Positions 1-8,339 of a DNA stretch of 64,000 nucleotides are shown here, piece by piece. The stretch is from contig NZ_JBGUAY010000006.1 of NCBI RefSeq assembly GCF_041821025.1, forward strand, positions 310,001 to 374,000, in the 5' to 3' direction. The position numbers and the translations under genes were made by a program. The notes below the pieces were generated by a model. That model ran no database searches. It was not told the DNA's origin and was given only the letters and a program-made list of their open reading frames with translations. The stretch is from Egicoccus sp. AB-alg6-2. Its GTDB lineage: Bacteria > Actinomycetota > Nitriliruptoria > Nitriliruptorales > Nitriliruptoraceae. Position 1 is the stretch's first letter. Each line of letters opens with the position of its first letter.

Positions 1-139
1 CGGGACGTCCCTTGCGGGTCAGGACCGCGGCCCGGGTCGTGAGCGAGTACAGGCACACGATCGCTGCGCTCACGTACAGCAACAGCGTGACGGGGCTGTA
101 CAGCAGCCGCGACAGGTCCGCGAGCTGATCCTGGCTCAT
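1..139 (-). CDS. ccsB: Cytochrome c biogenesis protein CcsB/CcsA, N-terminal part
   Basis: The gene runs off the left edge; only about 46 residues are visible. They begin MSQDQLADLSRLLYS and continue into a hydrophobic helix (VTLLLYVSAAIVCLYSL), as expected for the first membrane segment of CcsB, which with ResB exports heme and attaches it to apocytochromes c outside the membrane. The family call rests mainly on position directly after resB. The ATG at 137-139 has a strong ribosome site, GGAGGAG, six bases upstream. It overlaps the stop of a preceding tiny ORF by 4 bases, so translation is probably coupled to the genes before it. Confidence 0.75.
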   Translation of the reverse strand, partial: MSQDQLADLSRLLYSPVTLLLYVSAAIVCLYSLTTRAAVLTRKGRP

Positions 140-204
140 TCCATCTCCTCCGAGACCGGCTGCGGCCTCCCAAACCACCACACGAGGCCTGCGCCGCCGC
201 TCAT
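136..204 (-). CDS. 22-residue micro-ORF, second copy, between resB and ccsB
   Basis: This ORF begins MSGGAGLVWW and ends PVSEEME. It is an exact copy of the micro-ORF at 201-269, created by a 65-base tandem repeat. It starts with ATG inside an ATGA overlap with the first copy and stops inside an ATGA overlap with ccsB. The same GGAGGAG ribosome site precedes it. Its last seven residues equal the last seven of ResB. No family is recognised. It may be a translational relay, a tiny membrane-associated peptide, or simply a by-product of the duplication. Confidence 0.45.
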   Translation of the reverse strand: MSGGAGLVWWFGRPQPVSEEME

Positions 205-269
205 TCCATCTCCTCCGAGACCGGCTGCGGCCTCCCAAACCACCACACGAGGCCTGCGCCGCCGCTCAT
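201..269 (-). CDS. 22-residue micro-ORF, first copy, directly after resB
   Basis: This is identical in sequence to the ORF at 136-204. Its ATG (267-269) lies in a 4-base ATGA overlap with the resB stop, and its ribosome site is the GGAGGAG embedded in the last codons of resB. The peptide contains a short aromatic stretch (LVWWF) and is too short for a defined fold. Expression is plausible from the strong site and coupling, but function is unknown. Confidence 0.45.
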   Translation of the reverse strand: MSGGAGLVWWFGRPQPVSEEME

Positions 270-1948
270 TCCATCTCCTCCGAGACCGGCTCGAGGATGC
301 GGTCGGGGTCGTCCGCGTCGCTCGGCGTGGCATCGAGGTGCCGGGCGAGCCGGGTGACGAACGCCGCGTGCTCGTCGTCGAACGCCTGTGGGCGCTGGAA
401 CGCCCGCCCCGCGACGGTGACGATCGTATGGCCGCTGCCGGGATCGCGCTCCGCCACCACCCACAGGCGGCGGCGGAAGGCGTACAGCGCCGGCCACAAC
501 CCGGCGAGCAGCATGCCGCTGGCCAGCAGCAGGTACGGGATCTGCGGCCGGGCGCTCACCTGGAAGCCGACCCAGCGGCGCAGCTCGACGAAGCGCACCA
601 CCACGCCGTCACCCATGTCGACCTCGGCGCCCTCGCGCAACCACGCGCCACCCGCACTCTCGAGGGCCGAGGTGTCGAGCTCGTTGATCGTCTGGGGTGT
701 CCGGCCGAGCTGCAGGTCGCCGCGGAAGAGCTGGAACAACACCAGCGGCGCGTCGGCGAACGGCGCGCCCGTCGGCACCGGCTCGCCGGCCTCGTTGTCG
801 GGCGCGTAGGGATAGAAGAACACCGACATGCCGAGGTCGGGGTCGGCCGACGGCGCCTTGACCGCCGCCCGGAAGTGCCCCGCGTCGGTGGCGGTGGCGG
901 TCAGGTAGTCCTCGTAGACGAGCTCGCCGTCCACCTCGACCTGCACCAGCGGCGCATACCCCCAGTCGAGCTGGTGGATCTTCATGCCGTCCACCACCAG
1001 CGGACGGTTGCCCTCGATGACCGTCTGTCGGGTCGAGCCGTCGGGGCGGGTCACCTCGACGTCGGACCGGAACAGCGTGGGCTGCCCGGCGCCGGGCGCC
1101 AGGGGATCGCGGACCCAGTCGACGTGGAACTGCTCGAGATCGAGGATCCAGCCACGGTGGCTGTCCTCGCCCCACCAGCGTCCCGGCCCGTAGGTCCAGT
1201 ACGACACCGGGGTGTCGGCGAACCGCTCGCCCTCGACGACCGCGCGCTGGCCCTCGAAGCTGAGCAACTGCCCGAAGACGATCGCTGCCAGCAGCACGTA
1301 GAAACTCAGGTGGAACAGCAGGCTGCCGCCTTCACGCGACCACAGGCCCTTCTCGGCCGCGACCTGGGGTGGCGGACCCGACTCGACCACGCCGTCCTCG
1401 CCGGCGTCGGTCTCGGTGCGCACGCGCCAACGGTTGGCGCGCAGCAGGTCGGCGGCGGCGCGATGGGCCTCGTCGACCCCACGGCTGGTCGTGAGCCGGG
1501 CGACGACCTCCTGCCGGCCGGCGCTGCGCGTCAGCGGCGGGCGGCTGTACCGGACCAGCCGGACCCAGGCCCGGATGCGCGGGATCAGGCAGGCGGTCAG
1601 GCTGAGGAACAACAGCAACAGCAGCGCGAGGAAGGCCGGTGAGCCGTAGACGTCGTAGCCACCGACGAGATCGATGAGCCCCGACACCAGCGTCCCCGGA
1701 CCCTCGGCGCCGGTCCGCCAGGCGTCGACGGTCGCCGCGACGTTGGGTTCCTGCGGCACGACGGTCGCGATGAGCGTCTCGAGGCCGAGCAGCCCCAGCA
1801 GGTACAGCGCCGTGCGCATCCGTACGAGCCAGCGCCATCCCATGACCACCGACGACCAGACGAACCCGAGCGGGCCGTCGCCACCGCGGCGCGGAGGACG
1901 GACCTGCGGGTTCGCCTCGGGGGGCGCGGCGGAATCGGTGCGGCTCAC
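266..1948 (-). CDS. resB: Cytochrome c biogenesis protein ResB (Ccs1)
   Basis: This 560-residue protein matches ResB in length and layout. An N-terminal tail of about 35 residues is followed by a membrane segment near 45-62, further hydrophobic helices near 105-125 and 210-232, a long extracytoplasmic region, and a last helix near 475-492. ResB and CcsB form the System II synthase that carries heme across the membrane and joins it to CxxCH motifs. The neighbouring ccdA and tlpA-like genes supply reductant for the same process. The stop overlaps the first micro-ORF by 4 bases. Client cytochromes are encoded nearby (4525-5547). Confidence 0.9.
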   Translation of the reverse strand: MSRTDSAAPPEANPQVRPPRRGGDGPLGFVWSSVVMGWRWLVRMRTALYLLGLLGLETLIATVVPQEPNVAATVDAWRTGAEGPGTLVSGLIDLVGGYDVYGSPAFLALLLLLFLSLTACLIPRIRAWVRLVRYSRPPLTRSAGRQEVVARLTTSRGVDEAHRAAADLLRANRWRVRTETDAGEDGVVESGPPPQVAAEKGLWSREGGSLLFHLSFYVLLAAIVFGQLLSFEGQRAVVEGERFADTPVSYWTYGPGRWWGEDSHRGWILDLEQFHVDWVRDPLAPGAGQPTLFRSDVEVTRPDGSTRQTVIEGNRPLVVDGMKIHQLDWGYAPLVQVEVDGELVYEDYLTATATDAGHFRAAVKAPSADPDLGMSVFFYPYAPDNEAGEPVPTGAPFADAPLVLFQLFRGDLQLGRTPQTINELDTSALESAGGAWLREGAEVDMGDGVVVRFVELRRWVGFQVSARPQIPYLLLASGMLLAGLWPALYAFRRRLWVVAERDPGSGHTIVTVAGRAFQRPQAFDDEHAAFVTRLARHLDATPSDADDPDRILEPVSEEME

Positions 1949-1997
1949 GTGGGGAACGTACCTCCGGCGGCCACCGTGGACGGCGGCCGTTGCGGGC

Positions 1998-2747
1998 TCA
2001 GATCGGCGGTTCGAAGCCGGTGATCAGCGGACGCAGCAGGCGGATGAACTGCTCCCACAGACCGGTGGCGATGGCCAGGCCGACCATGGCGAGCAACGAA
2101 CCACCGGCGATCTGCAGCGTGCGGGCATTGCGTTTGAGGACGTCCAGCGCTCCCGAGAGCCGGCGGAACAGCAGCCCGAAGACGATGAAGGGGACCCCGA
2201 GCCCGAGGGCGTACACGAAGCCGAGGAAGGCGCCGCGTGCGGACACGCCGTCGGTCACGCCGGCCGACATGGTCAGGATCGCGCCGGCTGCGGGGCCGAT
2301 GCACGGCGTCCAACCGACGCCGAAGACAAAGCCCAGCACCGGGGCCGACGCCAGCCCGGTCGGCGCGCGGTCGGTGAGCCGGAACTCGCGCATCAACCGG
2401 CCGCTGGCCATCAGCGCACCCAGGACGAACACGATCAGGCCCATCGTGACCTGCGCCGCGGTCGAGCGCGCCAGGACGTCGAAGGCCGCCACGAACGAGC
2501 CCAGCATGACGAAGGGGATCGCGAACCCGATGACGAACAGGACCGACCCCAGGGCCACGCGGCCACGAGCCCGCGCCCCGCCCTCGGCGAGGTCCTGGCC
2601 AGACAGGCCCGTCATGAACGACAGGTACCCGGGCACCAGCGGGACGACGCAGGGGCTGGCGAACGAGACCAGGCCGGCGGTGAAGGCGATGGCCGCCGCC
2701 ACGAGCACGTTGGCGTCGAAGATCAACAGCTGGACGGTCTCACCCAT
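1998..2747 (-). CDS. ccdA: Cytochrome c biogenesis protein CcdA (DsbD-type thiol transporter)
   Basis: This is a membrane protein of about 249 residues with six predicted helices. The signature SFASPCVVPLVPGYLSF lies near the N-terminus, and the second redox cysteine is in the stretch GVGWTPCIGPAAG. CcdA passes electrons from cytoplasmic thioredoxin through the membrane to reduce the thiols of extracytoplasmic partners, here most likely the TlpA-like lipoprotein encoded just upstream. The ATG at 2747 overlaps the upstream stop by 8 bases; a GTG at 2756 would add three residues. No strong ribosome site decides between them. Confidence 0.92.
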   Translation of the reverse strand: MGETVQLLIFDANVLVAAAIAFTAGLVSFASPCVVPLVPGYLSFMTGLSGQDLAEGGARARGRVALGSVLFVIGFAIPFVMLGSFVAAFDVLARSTAAQVTMGLIVFVLGALMASGRLMREFRLTDRAPTGLASAPVLGFVFGVGWTPCIGPAAGAILTMSAGVTDGVSARGAFLGFVYALGLGVPFIVFGLLFRRLSGALDVLKRNARTLQIAGGSLLAMVGLAIATGLWEQFIRLLRPLITGFEPPI

Positions 2748-3369
2748 CCGCGCCACCGCCTGCCGCGGCCGTCGGCGCGCTCGCGCGCGCCACCGCGTCG
2801 GCGAGCGCCGCCACCTCGACGGCGTCCCGCGGCGAACCGAACAGTCGCGCCGCCACCCGGCCCTGCGGGTCGAGGAACAGCGTGGTCGGGATGGTGCGGG
2901 CCCCGACCCCGCCGAACCGGGAGGCGTAGACGTTGTCGGGGTCGAACAGGGTCGGGTACGGGATCGCGAACTCGGCCTCGTGCGCGCGGGCGTTGGTGCG
3001 CGCGTCCTCGATGTTGACCCCGACGAACGCGACCTCGTCGGCGGGCAGCAGCTCGTGCGCCGCGTTCAGGAACGGCTGCTCCACCCGGCACGGCCCGCAC
3101 CAGGAGGCCCAGAAGTTCACCACGACCACACGGCCCTGCAGCTCGGCGATGCTCAGCTCCTCGCCGTCGGCACCGAGCACCGGCATCGCGTCGGTGGGCG
3201 CCGGCCGACGATCCTCCTCGGCGATGGGGCACACCCCGGGGCGCACACCGGGGATGTCCTCGTCGCAGGACGCGCCGGACTGGCCGGAACAGCCTCCGGC
3301 GAGCAGCGCGACGACGAGGAGCAGGCCGGGCAGGACGCGAAACCGGAAGGGCCGTGACACGCGAGGCAT
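2740..3369 (-). CDS. TlpA/ResA-like thioredoxin-fold lipoprotein
   Basis: This is a 209-residue protein. A basic N-terminus and hydrophobic segment end in a lipobox (LAGGC, Cys27), so it is probably a lipoprotein on the outer face of the membrane. A thioredoxin fold follows with the active site WCGPC (Cys91 and Cys94) and the cis-proline stretch TIPTTLFLD. The family (ResA, TlpA, CcmG) reduces the CxxCH cysteines of apocytochrome c before heme attachment. Overlap with ccdA supports that role. Two extra cysteines near residues 35 and 47 could form a disulfide. Confidence 0.88.
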   Translation of the reverse strand: MPRVSRPFRFRVLPGLLLVVALLAGGCSGQSGASCDEDIPGVRPGVCPIAEEDRRPAPTDAMPVLGADGEELSIAELQGRVVVVNFWASWCGPCRVEQPFLNAAHELLPADEVAFVGVNIEDARTNARAHEAEFAIPYPTLFDPDNVYASRFGGVGARTIPTTLFLDPQGRVAARLFGSPRDAVEVAALADAVARASAPTAAAGGGADG

Positions 3370-3466
3370 CCTGGCGACGAAGGGAGAACGAGCCGCGGAC
3401 CCCCAGGGTGCCCGGCTCCGCCCATTTCCGCCAACCCGGCGTCATCGACCTCGGGCGCCGAGCGGA

Positions 3467-3574
3467 GGGGCGGGGCGGTCGCCGTAGCAGGGGCTGACAG
3501 CGAGCGAAGCGATGCTGGCGAGTGAAGCGTGGGTCGGGGCGGAACGCCCCCTGCGCAGGCGACCGCCCCGCCCC
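3467..3574. repeat. 17-base perfect inverted repeat with inner hairpin, between operons
   Basis: GGGGCGGGGCGGTCGCC (3467-3483) is perfectly complemented by 3558-3574, with 74 bases between. Inside is a smaller hairpin, GGGGCG-GAA-CGCCCC (3536-3550), and two near-direct repeats of GCGAG(C/T)GAAGCG around 3500-3530. The element lies just beyond the stop of the gene at 3596-4528, so it may end that operon's transcript. No T-run follows, as is common in very GC-rich genomes. Confidence 0.6.
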
Positions 3575-3595
3575 GGAGCGGGCACGACTCGGCGG

Positions 3596-4528
3596 CTACT
3601 GGGCGATGGGGACGGCGAGGTCTTCGGGTTCCTCCACCTCGTGGGCGAGGAGTCGCTTCTCGCGGAACTCGAGGCGGTCGAGCCAGAAGAGGCTCGCGAG
3701 GAAGCCGAGCAGCGACACGATGGTCCACAGTGCCGACGGCAGCCAGCGCATGCCCGGGTCGTAGAACGAGTACCACGCACTGGTCTCGCCGACCGGGATC
3801 GGGTCGCCGACGGGAACGCCGTCCTCGTCCACGAAGTTGGCGAACGTCTGGAACTCGGCGGTGAGGATGCGCAGGCCGGTCTCGGGATCGTCGGTGATCA
3901 ACGGGTCGCCGACCAGGTCCGCGGTGTAGAACGGGTTGGCGCGGAAGCTGTCCTCGGGTTGGACCTCGGCCACCTCGTCCTCGAGCGCCGAGCGACGCTC
4001 GACGCCGATCTGCGCCACGCCGTTGGCGTCGATGGGCAGGAACTGGCTCTGCATGTTCTCGGCCGCCGCCTGCGTGCTGCCGGCGAGGTTGGCGTAGGCA
4101 GGGTTGGCCAGGATGTCGTCCTCGGCCTGGCCCTCGAGGCCCAGGTACTGCTCGATCGTCACGAACCCCGAAGGGTCGTCGTCGGCGGTGAAGTACTCGC
4201 TGCGCTCGGAGCCGGGCTCGAACGGCAGCCAACCCTCGGCGTAGTGGGCGTTGTTCTGTCCGGGCAGGTGCGTGATGCCGAGGTAGGGCGGGATCCCCGG
4301 GCCGCCAAACCACCAGAACAGGCCGATCAGCAGCCCGAAGCCGAAGAAGGCGACGCCGTAGATCGCGCCCGCCTTGCGGGCGCCGTAGTTCGACCACAGC
4401 AGCGCGTAGACCGAGCCGCTGAAGAACAGCAGCCCGAGCGGCACGGCGAGCAGTGCCGCCGGGTGCGACGAGGGGATGGCGTTTTCGACCCCGAGCAGCG
4501 GGACCAGGCTGGAAAGAAGCTCGCTCAT
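3596..4528 (-). CDS. Membrane protein of unknown function, last gene of the quinol-oxidase operon
   Basis: This is a 310-residue protein I do not recognise. Two or three hydrophobic helices lie near residues 22-43, 50-70 and 265-282. Between the second and third is an acidic soluble part of about 190 residues, probably outside the membrane. It overlaps the diheme cytochrome c gene by 4 bases (ATGA) and is last in the operon. Position suggests an accessory subunit or assembly factor of the b-type quinol complex. There is no CxxCH or other cofactor motif. Confidence 0.6.
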   Translation of the reverse strand: MSELLSSLVPLLGVENAIPSSHPAALLAVPLGLLFFSGSVYALLWSNYGARKAGAIYGVAFFGFGLLIGLFWWFGGPGIPPYLGITHLPGQNNAHYAEGWLPFEPGSERSEYFTADDDPSGFVTIEQYLGLEGQAEDDILANPAYANLAGSTQAAAENMQSQFLPIDANGVAQIGVERRSALEDEVAEVQPEDSFRANPFYTADLVGDPLITDDPETGLRILTAEFQTFANFVDEDGVPVGDPIPVGETSAWYSFYDPGMRWLPSALWTIVSLLGFLASLFWLDRLEFREKRLLAHEVEEPEDLAVPIAQ

Positions 4529-5547
4529 TCGTCGTCGCCCTCCGGGGCGGGGTCGCCGCCGATCTGACCGAAGCGGGGGCCACCGGTCTCCTGCAGGCTC
4601 TCGAGGTGATCGATCACGGCCTCGATGGCGTCGTCGCTGAGCACCCGCCCGAAGCTCGGCATCGGGGCATGGCCGGGCACGAGCCGGCCGTTGACGATCG
4701 TGTCGCGTGCGACGGCGCGGGCCTGCTCGAGCGACTCCTCGTCGCCCTCGCTCCAGCCGTAACGCTCGAAGAAGTTCAGCAGTTGCGGACCGACGTAGCC
4801 CTCGGCGTTCTGCCCGTGGCAGCGGGCGCAGTTGGCGCCGAAGATGTCCTCGCCCGACGCCCCCTCGAACGCCTGCGCCTCGCCGGCCTCGCCCTCGTCG
4901 GCGTCGACCTCACCGGTCTGCACCGACAGGATGTAGGTCCGGATCGCCTGCAGCTGCTGGTCGGAGTACTGCCCACCCTCGCCGACCCCGAAGGCCGGCA
5001 TCGGGGTCCCCGCGCGACCCTTCTCGATCGTCATGTAGATGAACTCGGCCACGTCGGTGACGATCTCGGAGTCCTGGTAGCGGGCCACGATGTTGTCCAG
5101 CGACGGTGCCGGCCACGGCGCCTGGATGTCCTGGTTGGGATGCGGCGCCGAGCCTCCCTCGAGGTTGGTGCCGTGGCAGGAGGCGCAGGCCTCGGCGAAC
5201 AGCGCGCGGCCGGCCGCGACGTCCTGCTCGTAGAACTCGTCGACGCGGTTGTTGATGCGGCCCGGCTCGATGAGCCAGTACAACGGCAGGAACAGCGAGG
5301 CGAAGACCGCGAGGGCGACCCCCCAGGCCATCGCCCGCTCCATCCCGGTGGTCTCGAGCTCCTCGTCGGAGTGGTACGGGCGCATCGACAGCGGGATGTC
5401 GCCGAGGCGCTGCGGGCCACGCTTGCGCTTGCCCGGGCCGACGACGAAGTAGGCGATCGCGAACGCCGCGAGGGCACCGACGAGGATGACCATCGGGGCG
5501 TTTCCGCCGCTACCGCCGCCTTCGGCGAGGATGAACAGACCAGGCAT
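4525..5547 (-). CDS. Membrane-anchored diheme cytochrome c (QcrC-like)
   Basis: This is a 340-residue protein with two membrane helices (about 18-37 and 73-93) and two cytochrome c domains. Their heme sites are CASCH (121-125) and CARCH (240-244), with candidate Met ligands in TPMPAFG and APMPSFG. Diheme QcrC-type cytochromes carry electrons from the Rieske protein to an oxidase in actinobacteria, replacing cytochrome c1 and a soluble carrier. Two N-terminal helices differ from the single anchor of classic QcrC, so this may be a distinct variant. The gene lies between the Rieske gene and the 310-residue membrane protein. Confidence 0.85.
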   Translation of the reverse strand: MPGLFILAEGGGSGGNAPMVILVGALAAFAIAYFVVGPGKRKRGPQRLGDIPLSMRPYHSDEELETTGMERAMAWGVALAVFASLFLPLYWLIEPGRINNRVDEFYEQDVAAGRALFAEACASCHGTNLEGGSAPHPNQDIQAPWPAPSLDNIVARYQDSEIVTDVAEFIYMTIEKGRAGTPMPAFGVGEGGQYSDQQLQAIRTYILSVQTGEVDADEGEAGEAQAFEGASGEDIFGANCARCHGQNAEGYVGPQLLNFFERYGWSEGDEESLEQARAVARDTIVNGRLVPGHAPMPSFGRVLSDDAIEAVIDHLESLQETGGPRFGQIGGDPAPEGDDE

Positions 5548-5565
5548 GGACGAACTCCGTGAAGC

Positions 5566-6162
5566 TCAGGCGTCGACGCAGGACGGGCCCTCGGCGGACT
5601 GCTCGAGAGCGTTGGCCGTCCGGGCGGGACCGGTGATGAGGTTGCTGAAGTCGACCACGAACACGCCGTCCTCGATGAACGAGGCGTAGCGGTCCAGGCC
5701 GCGCGGCGCCGGACCACCGGTCCACTCGCCGTAGCGGTTGTAGCGCGAGCCGTGGCAGGGGCACTCGAACCACTGCGAGCTCTGGCACCACGGGACCGCG
5801 CAGCCGAGGTGCGGGCAGGCCTGGGTGTAGAGCGCCATCAGCCCGAACCCCTCGCCGACGGCGTGGTCCTCGCCGTAGGCGCGCTCGGCGGCGGCGTTGG
5901 CGGGGTCCCAACGCACGATCGACAGCCCGCCCTCGGGGACGCGGTAGGGGGCGCGCTCGCCGTCGATCTCGGAGGCGAGTTCGGCGGCGACGCCGATCGG
6001 GACCTCACCGGTCAGCTCGTCGCCCGGACGCGGCCACAGCTGGGCCAGCGCGGCCAGGCCGAAGCCGCCCAGACCGGCGCTGGTGGCACCGAACAGGCTG
6101 TAGCGCAGGAACGTGCGCCGTCCGACCGGCTGCAGCCGGCGGCTCTTGGTCTCGTCTGCCAT
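5566..6162 (-). CDS. qcrA: Rieske iron-sulfur subunit of the quinol-oxidising complex
   Basis: This is a 198-residue protein. A twin-arginine-like RRTFLRYS start (residues 15-22) is followed by one hydrophobic helix. The [2Fe-2S] ligands are Cys116 and His118 (CPHLGC) and Cys134 and His137 (CPCHGS), with the disulfide pair Cys121/Cys136. The single anchor resembles b6f and Firmicute Rieske proteins. Typical actinobacterial QcrA is much longer and has three helices. The gene is followed by the diheme cytochrome c and preceded by the two cytochrome b parts. Confidence 0.93.
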   Translation of the reverse strand: MADETKSRRLQPVGRRTFLRYSLFGATSAGLGGFGLAALAQLWPRPGDELTGEVPIGVAAELASEIDGERAPYRVPEGGLSIVRWDPANAAAERAYGEDHAVGEGFGLMALYTQACPHLGCAVPWCQSSQWFECPCHGSRYNRYGEWTGGPAPRGLDRYASFIEDGVFVVDFSNLITGPARTANALEQSAEGPSCVDA

Positions 6163-6217
6163 GGGTTCCTCGGTCGTCTCTCGCCGCGCGGGCGTGTGAC
6201 GGGTGCGACAAGGGGCT

Positions 6218-7054
6218 CTAGAGGGTGAAGCCCAGACCCTGCGTCCACGGCCAGACCCACTCGTAACCGGCGCCCCGCAGGAACGAGCCGATGATCACGA
6301 GCACGGTCCAGAACGTCAGGAAGAACGTGAAGGCCATGTTGGCGACCTTGCGGTTCTCCGGACGCGCGGACGGGTTCTTGTCCAGGTAGGGAATGGCCAT
6401 CAACATCACGACGGCAACACCCGGCAGCGTCACGCCGGCGACCATCGGGTGGAAGTAGCGGAGCAGTTCCTGCAGGCCCATGAAGTACCAGGGCGCCTTG
6501 TTGATGGCGGGCACCTGGTTGGGGTTGGCCAGCGAACCGAGCGGTGCGTCGAGGAAGAACGACACGATCAGCAGCAGCGAGCCCATCGCGAGCAACGCGA
6601 CGAACTCGACCAGCAGCAGGTGGGGCCAGGTGTAGACCTTGTCCATCTGCTTGGACTGCACCTGCTGGATGCCGGCCGGCGGCACCAGTGCCAGCAGCCG
6701 GTGGGTGTGCTGCGAGGACGTCGGCACGCCGATGGAGGTGTTGCCGTTGCCGCCGAGCGAAGCCGCCACGCGGGCCGAGCGTTCCTCGGGCGTGAGCCGG
6801 CCCCCGCCGTTGCCGGCTTCGTCGGCGCCGGCCTTGGTCGCGACCGCGGTCCCGCCGCCGCCGTGCGACGAACGGAACTCCTCGAGCGCCTTGGTCGCCT
6901 GCTCGGCCGGACGCGGCCCGAGGTTGGCGCCCTCGGCGATCTTGGCCTTGCGGACCGACGCCGCCTTGGCCTTTGCCCGGGCGATCCGCTCGGAGGTTCC
7001 CGCGGCGATCAGGCGGTCGTAGACCTCCTGATCGATCTGTACCTCTTCCGCCAT
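6218..7054 (-). CDS. Cytochrome b C-terminal half (subunit IV-like) with long N-terminal extension
   Basis: This is a 278-residue protein starting MAEEVQIDQEVYD. The last 165 residues hold about three membrane helices and the quinol-site motif APWYFMGLQELLRYF, equivalent to PEWY in other cytochromes b. Before them are about 110 soluble residues, rich in Lys, Ala and Gly, that subunit IV normally lacks. With the gene upstream (7098-7904) it forms a split cytochrome b as in b6f-type complexes. The ATG at 7054 was chosen because the frame upstream of it is shadow sequence; a G-run lies about 12 bases upstream. Confidence 0.85.
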   Translation of the reverse strand: MAEEVQIDQEVYDRLIAAGTSERIARAKAKAASVRKAKIAEGANLGPRPAEQATKALEEFRSSHGGGGTAVATKAGADEAGNGGGRLTPEERSARVAASLGGNGNTSIGVPTSSQHTHRLLALVPPAGIQQVQSKQMDKVYTWPHLLLVEFVALLAMGSLLLIVSFFLDAPLGSLANPNQVPAINKAPWYFMGLQELLRYFHPMVAGVTLPGVAVVMLMAIPYLDKNPSARPENRKVANMAFTFFLTFWTVLVIIGSFLRGAGYEWVWPWTQGLGFTL

Positions 7055-7097
7055 TATTCGACCCCCCACGGGCGCATGAACCGCTTCGGAGCGCGCA

Positions 7098-7904
7098 TCA
7101 CAGTGGTCCCGAGATGCCGCCGTCCTTGCGGATCCGCCAGAAGTGGACCGCGAGGAAGATGACGGTGACGAACGGGATGAACAGCACGTGCAGGACGTAC
7201 CAGCGCAGCAGCGTGTTCGGGCCGATGGAGACGCCACCGAGGAGCACGAACTGCACCTGGTCGCCGAACACGGGGGTGTAGCCCATCATGTTGGTGCCGA
7301 CGGTCACGGCCCACAGCGCGAGCTGGTCCCACGGCAACAGGTAGCCGGTGAAGCTCAGCAGCAGGGTCAGCAGCAGCAGGATGACGCCGACGACCCAGTT
7401 GAACTCGCGCGGTGGCTTGTAGGCACCGTGGTAGAAGACCCGCGCCATGTGCAAGAACACGGTGAACACCATCGCGTGCGCACCCCATCGATGCAGGTTG
7501 CGCACCAGGTTGCCGAACGTGATCGACGCCGAGATGTCGCGCATGTTGGCGTACGCGATCTCGGTGCCCGCGCCGGCGGCCGGGGTGTAGAAGAACATCA
7601 GGAAGATGCCGGTGATGGTCAGCAGGATGAACAGGAAGAAGCTGAGACCGCCGAGGCAGTAGGTGTAGGTCAGCTTGAGACCGTGCCGCTTCACCTTCAC
7701 CGGATGCAGGTGGTAGAGCACGTTGTTCATCGCCGCGAGGGCGCGGTCCCGCGAGGTGTCGCGGTAGCCCTTGCGGTAGATCGAGCCCGGCCGGAAGATG
7801 GACTTCCAGATCACGTTGTCCTGGACGTTGGTCTTGACGTCCGAGAAGCTGGGGGGCTTCCTCGCCACGTTGCTCGTCCTCTTCTTGCTCGTCGGGCCCG
7901 ACAC
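7098..7904 (-). CDS. Cytochrome b6-type N-terminal cytochrome b
   Basis: This is a 268-residue protein with four membrane helices. Heme ligands are His138 and His152 in helix II and His239 and His254 in helix IV. The gaps of 14 and 15 match cytochrome b6; bc1-type cytochrome b has 14 and 14. Cys83 in TYCLGGLSF aligns with the b6 cysteine that binds the extra heme ci. PWDQ and the end [15 protein letters not shown] are also b6-like. It oxidises quinol, probably menaquinol (inference from phylum). The start is GTG 7904, and a second GTG 12 codons in is possible. Confidence 0.92.
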   Translation of the reverse strand: MSGPTSKKRTSNVARKPPSFSDVKTNVQDNVIWKSIFRPGSIYRKGYRDTSRDRALAAMNNVLYHLHPVKVKRHGLKLTYTYCLGGLSFFLFILLTITGIFLMFFYTPAAGAGTEIAYANMRDISASITFGNLVRNLHRWGAHAMVFTVFLHMARVFYHGAYKPPREFNWVVGVILLLLTLLLSFTGYLLPWDQLALWAVTVGTNMMGYTPVFGDQVQFVLLGGVSIGPNTLLRWYVLHVLFIPFVTVIFLAVHFWRIRKDGGISGPL

Positions 7905-7939
7905 CGCGGGTGGGTCTCGGGTCGGTCAGGTCGGTGGCC

Positions 7940-8284
7940 TCAGCCGTCGGTGCGTCCGAGCCACAGGGCATCGGACGGGCAGCGCTCGACGCAGATGGCG
8001 CAGCGCGTGCACTCGTTGTCGTCGATGATGAAGACCGCGTGGGACTGCGACGCCAGCGTCATCAACGACGGGCTGTCGGCGTCCTTCACGATGTTGGGAG
8101 ACATCATGTAGATGCACTCCCACGGGCAGACGTCCTCGCAGGCGCGGCACAGGATGCACAGTTCGGGGGTGAGGCCGATGTGGCGCTTCGGCTTGACGCG
8201 TTCCTGCAGCCACTGCGCGTCGACCTGTTGGACGACGTAGTCGTCGAACATCAGCGGGTGTTCACCCTTGTCGGTCTTGCCCAC
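7940..8284 (-). CDS. Two-[4Fe-4S] ferredoxin-type protein within the quinol-oxidase operon
   Basis: This is a 114-residue soluble protein. Cysteines 43, 46, 49, 53 (CILCRACEDVCP) and 92, 95, 98, 102 (CTRCAICVERCP) form two [4Fe-4S] sites, as in NuoI/ferredoxin folds. About 38 residues lie between the motifs, more than in small clostridial ferredoxins. A strong ribosome site, AAAGGAGG, precedes GTG 8284. Its place between a membrane subunit and cytochrome b suggests it delivers or accepts electrons on the cytoplasmic side of the complex. That role is inference. Confidence 0.85.
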   Translation of the reverse strand: MGKTDKGEHPLMFDDYVVQQVDAQWLQERVKPKRHIGLTPELCILCRACEDVCPWECIYMMSPNIVKDADSPSLMTLASQSHAVFIIDDNECTRCAICVERCPSDALWLGRTDG

Positions 8285-8339
8285 GTCGTCCTCCTTTCCT
8301 CACGCTGTCGGTACCGGTGGTGCGGTCGGTGGTCGGGTC

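Larger units (their letters stand above)
135..291. repeat. 65-base tandem repeat, 2.4 copies
   Basis: Copies 135-199 and 200-264 are identical. A third copy from 265 breaks off after 27 bases, inside resB. Each unit carries a start codon, a 22-codon frame, a ribosome site and the next ATGA overlap. Because the period is 65 (not a multiple of 3), each copy closes its own frame and restarts the next one. The array separates resB from ccsB by 130 bases. Confidence 0.95.

Noticed and set aside
135-291. The tandem repeat as a CRISPR array
   Set aside because: The copies are directly adjacent with no variable spacers, and they encode overlapping ORFs.
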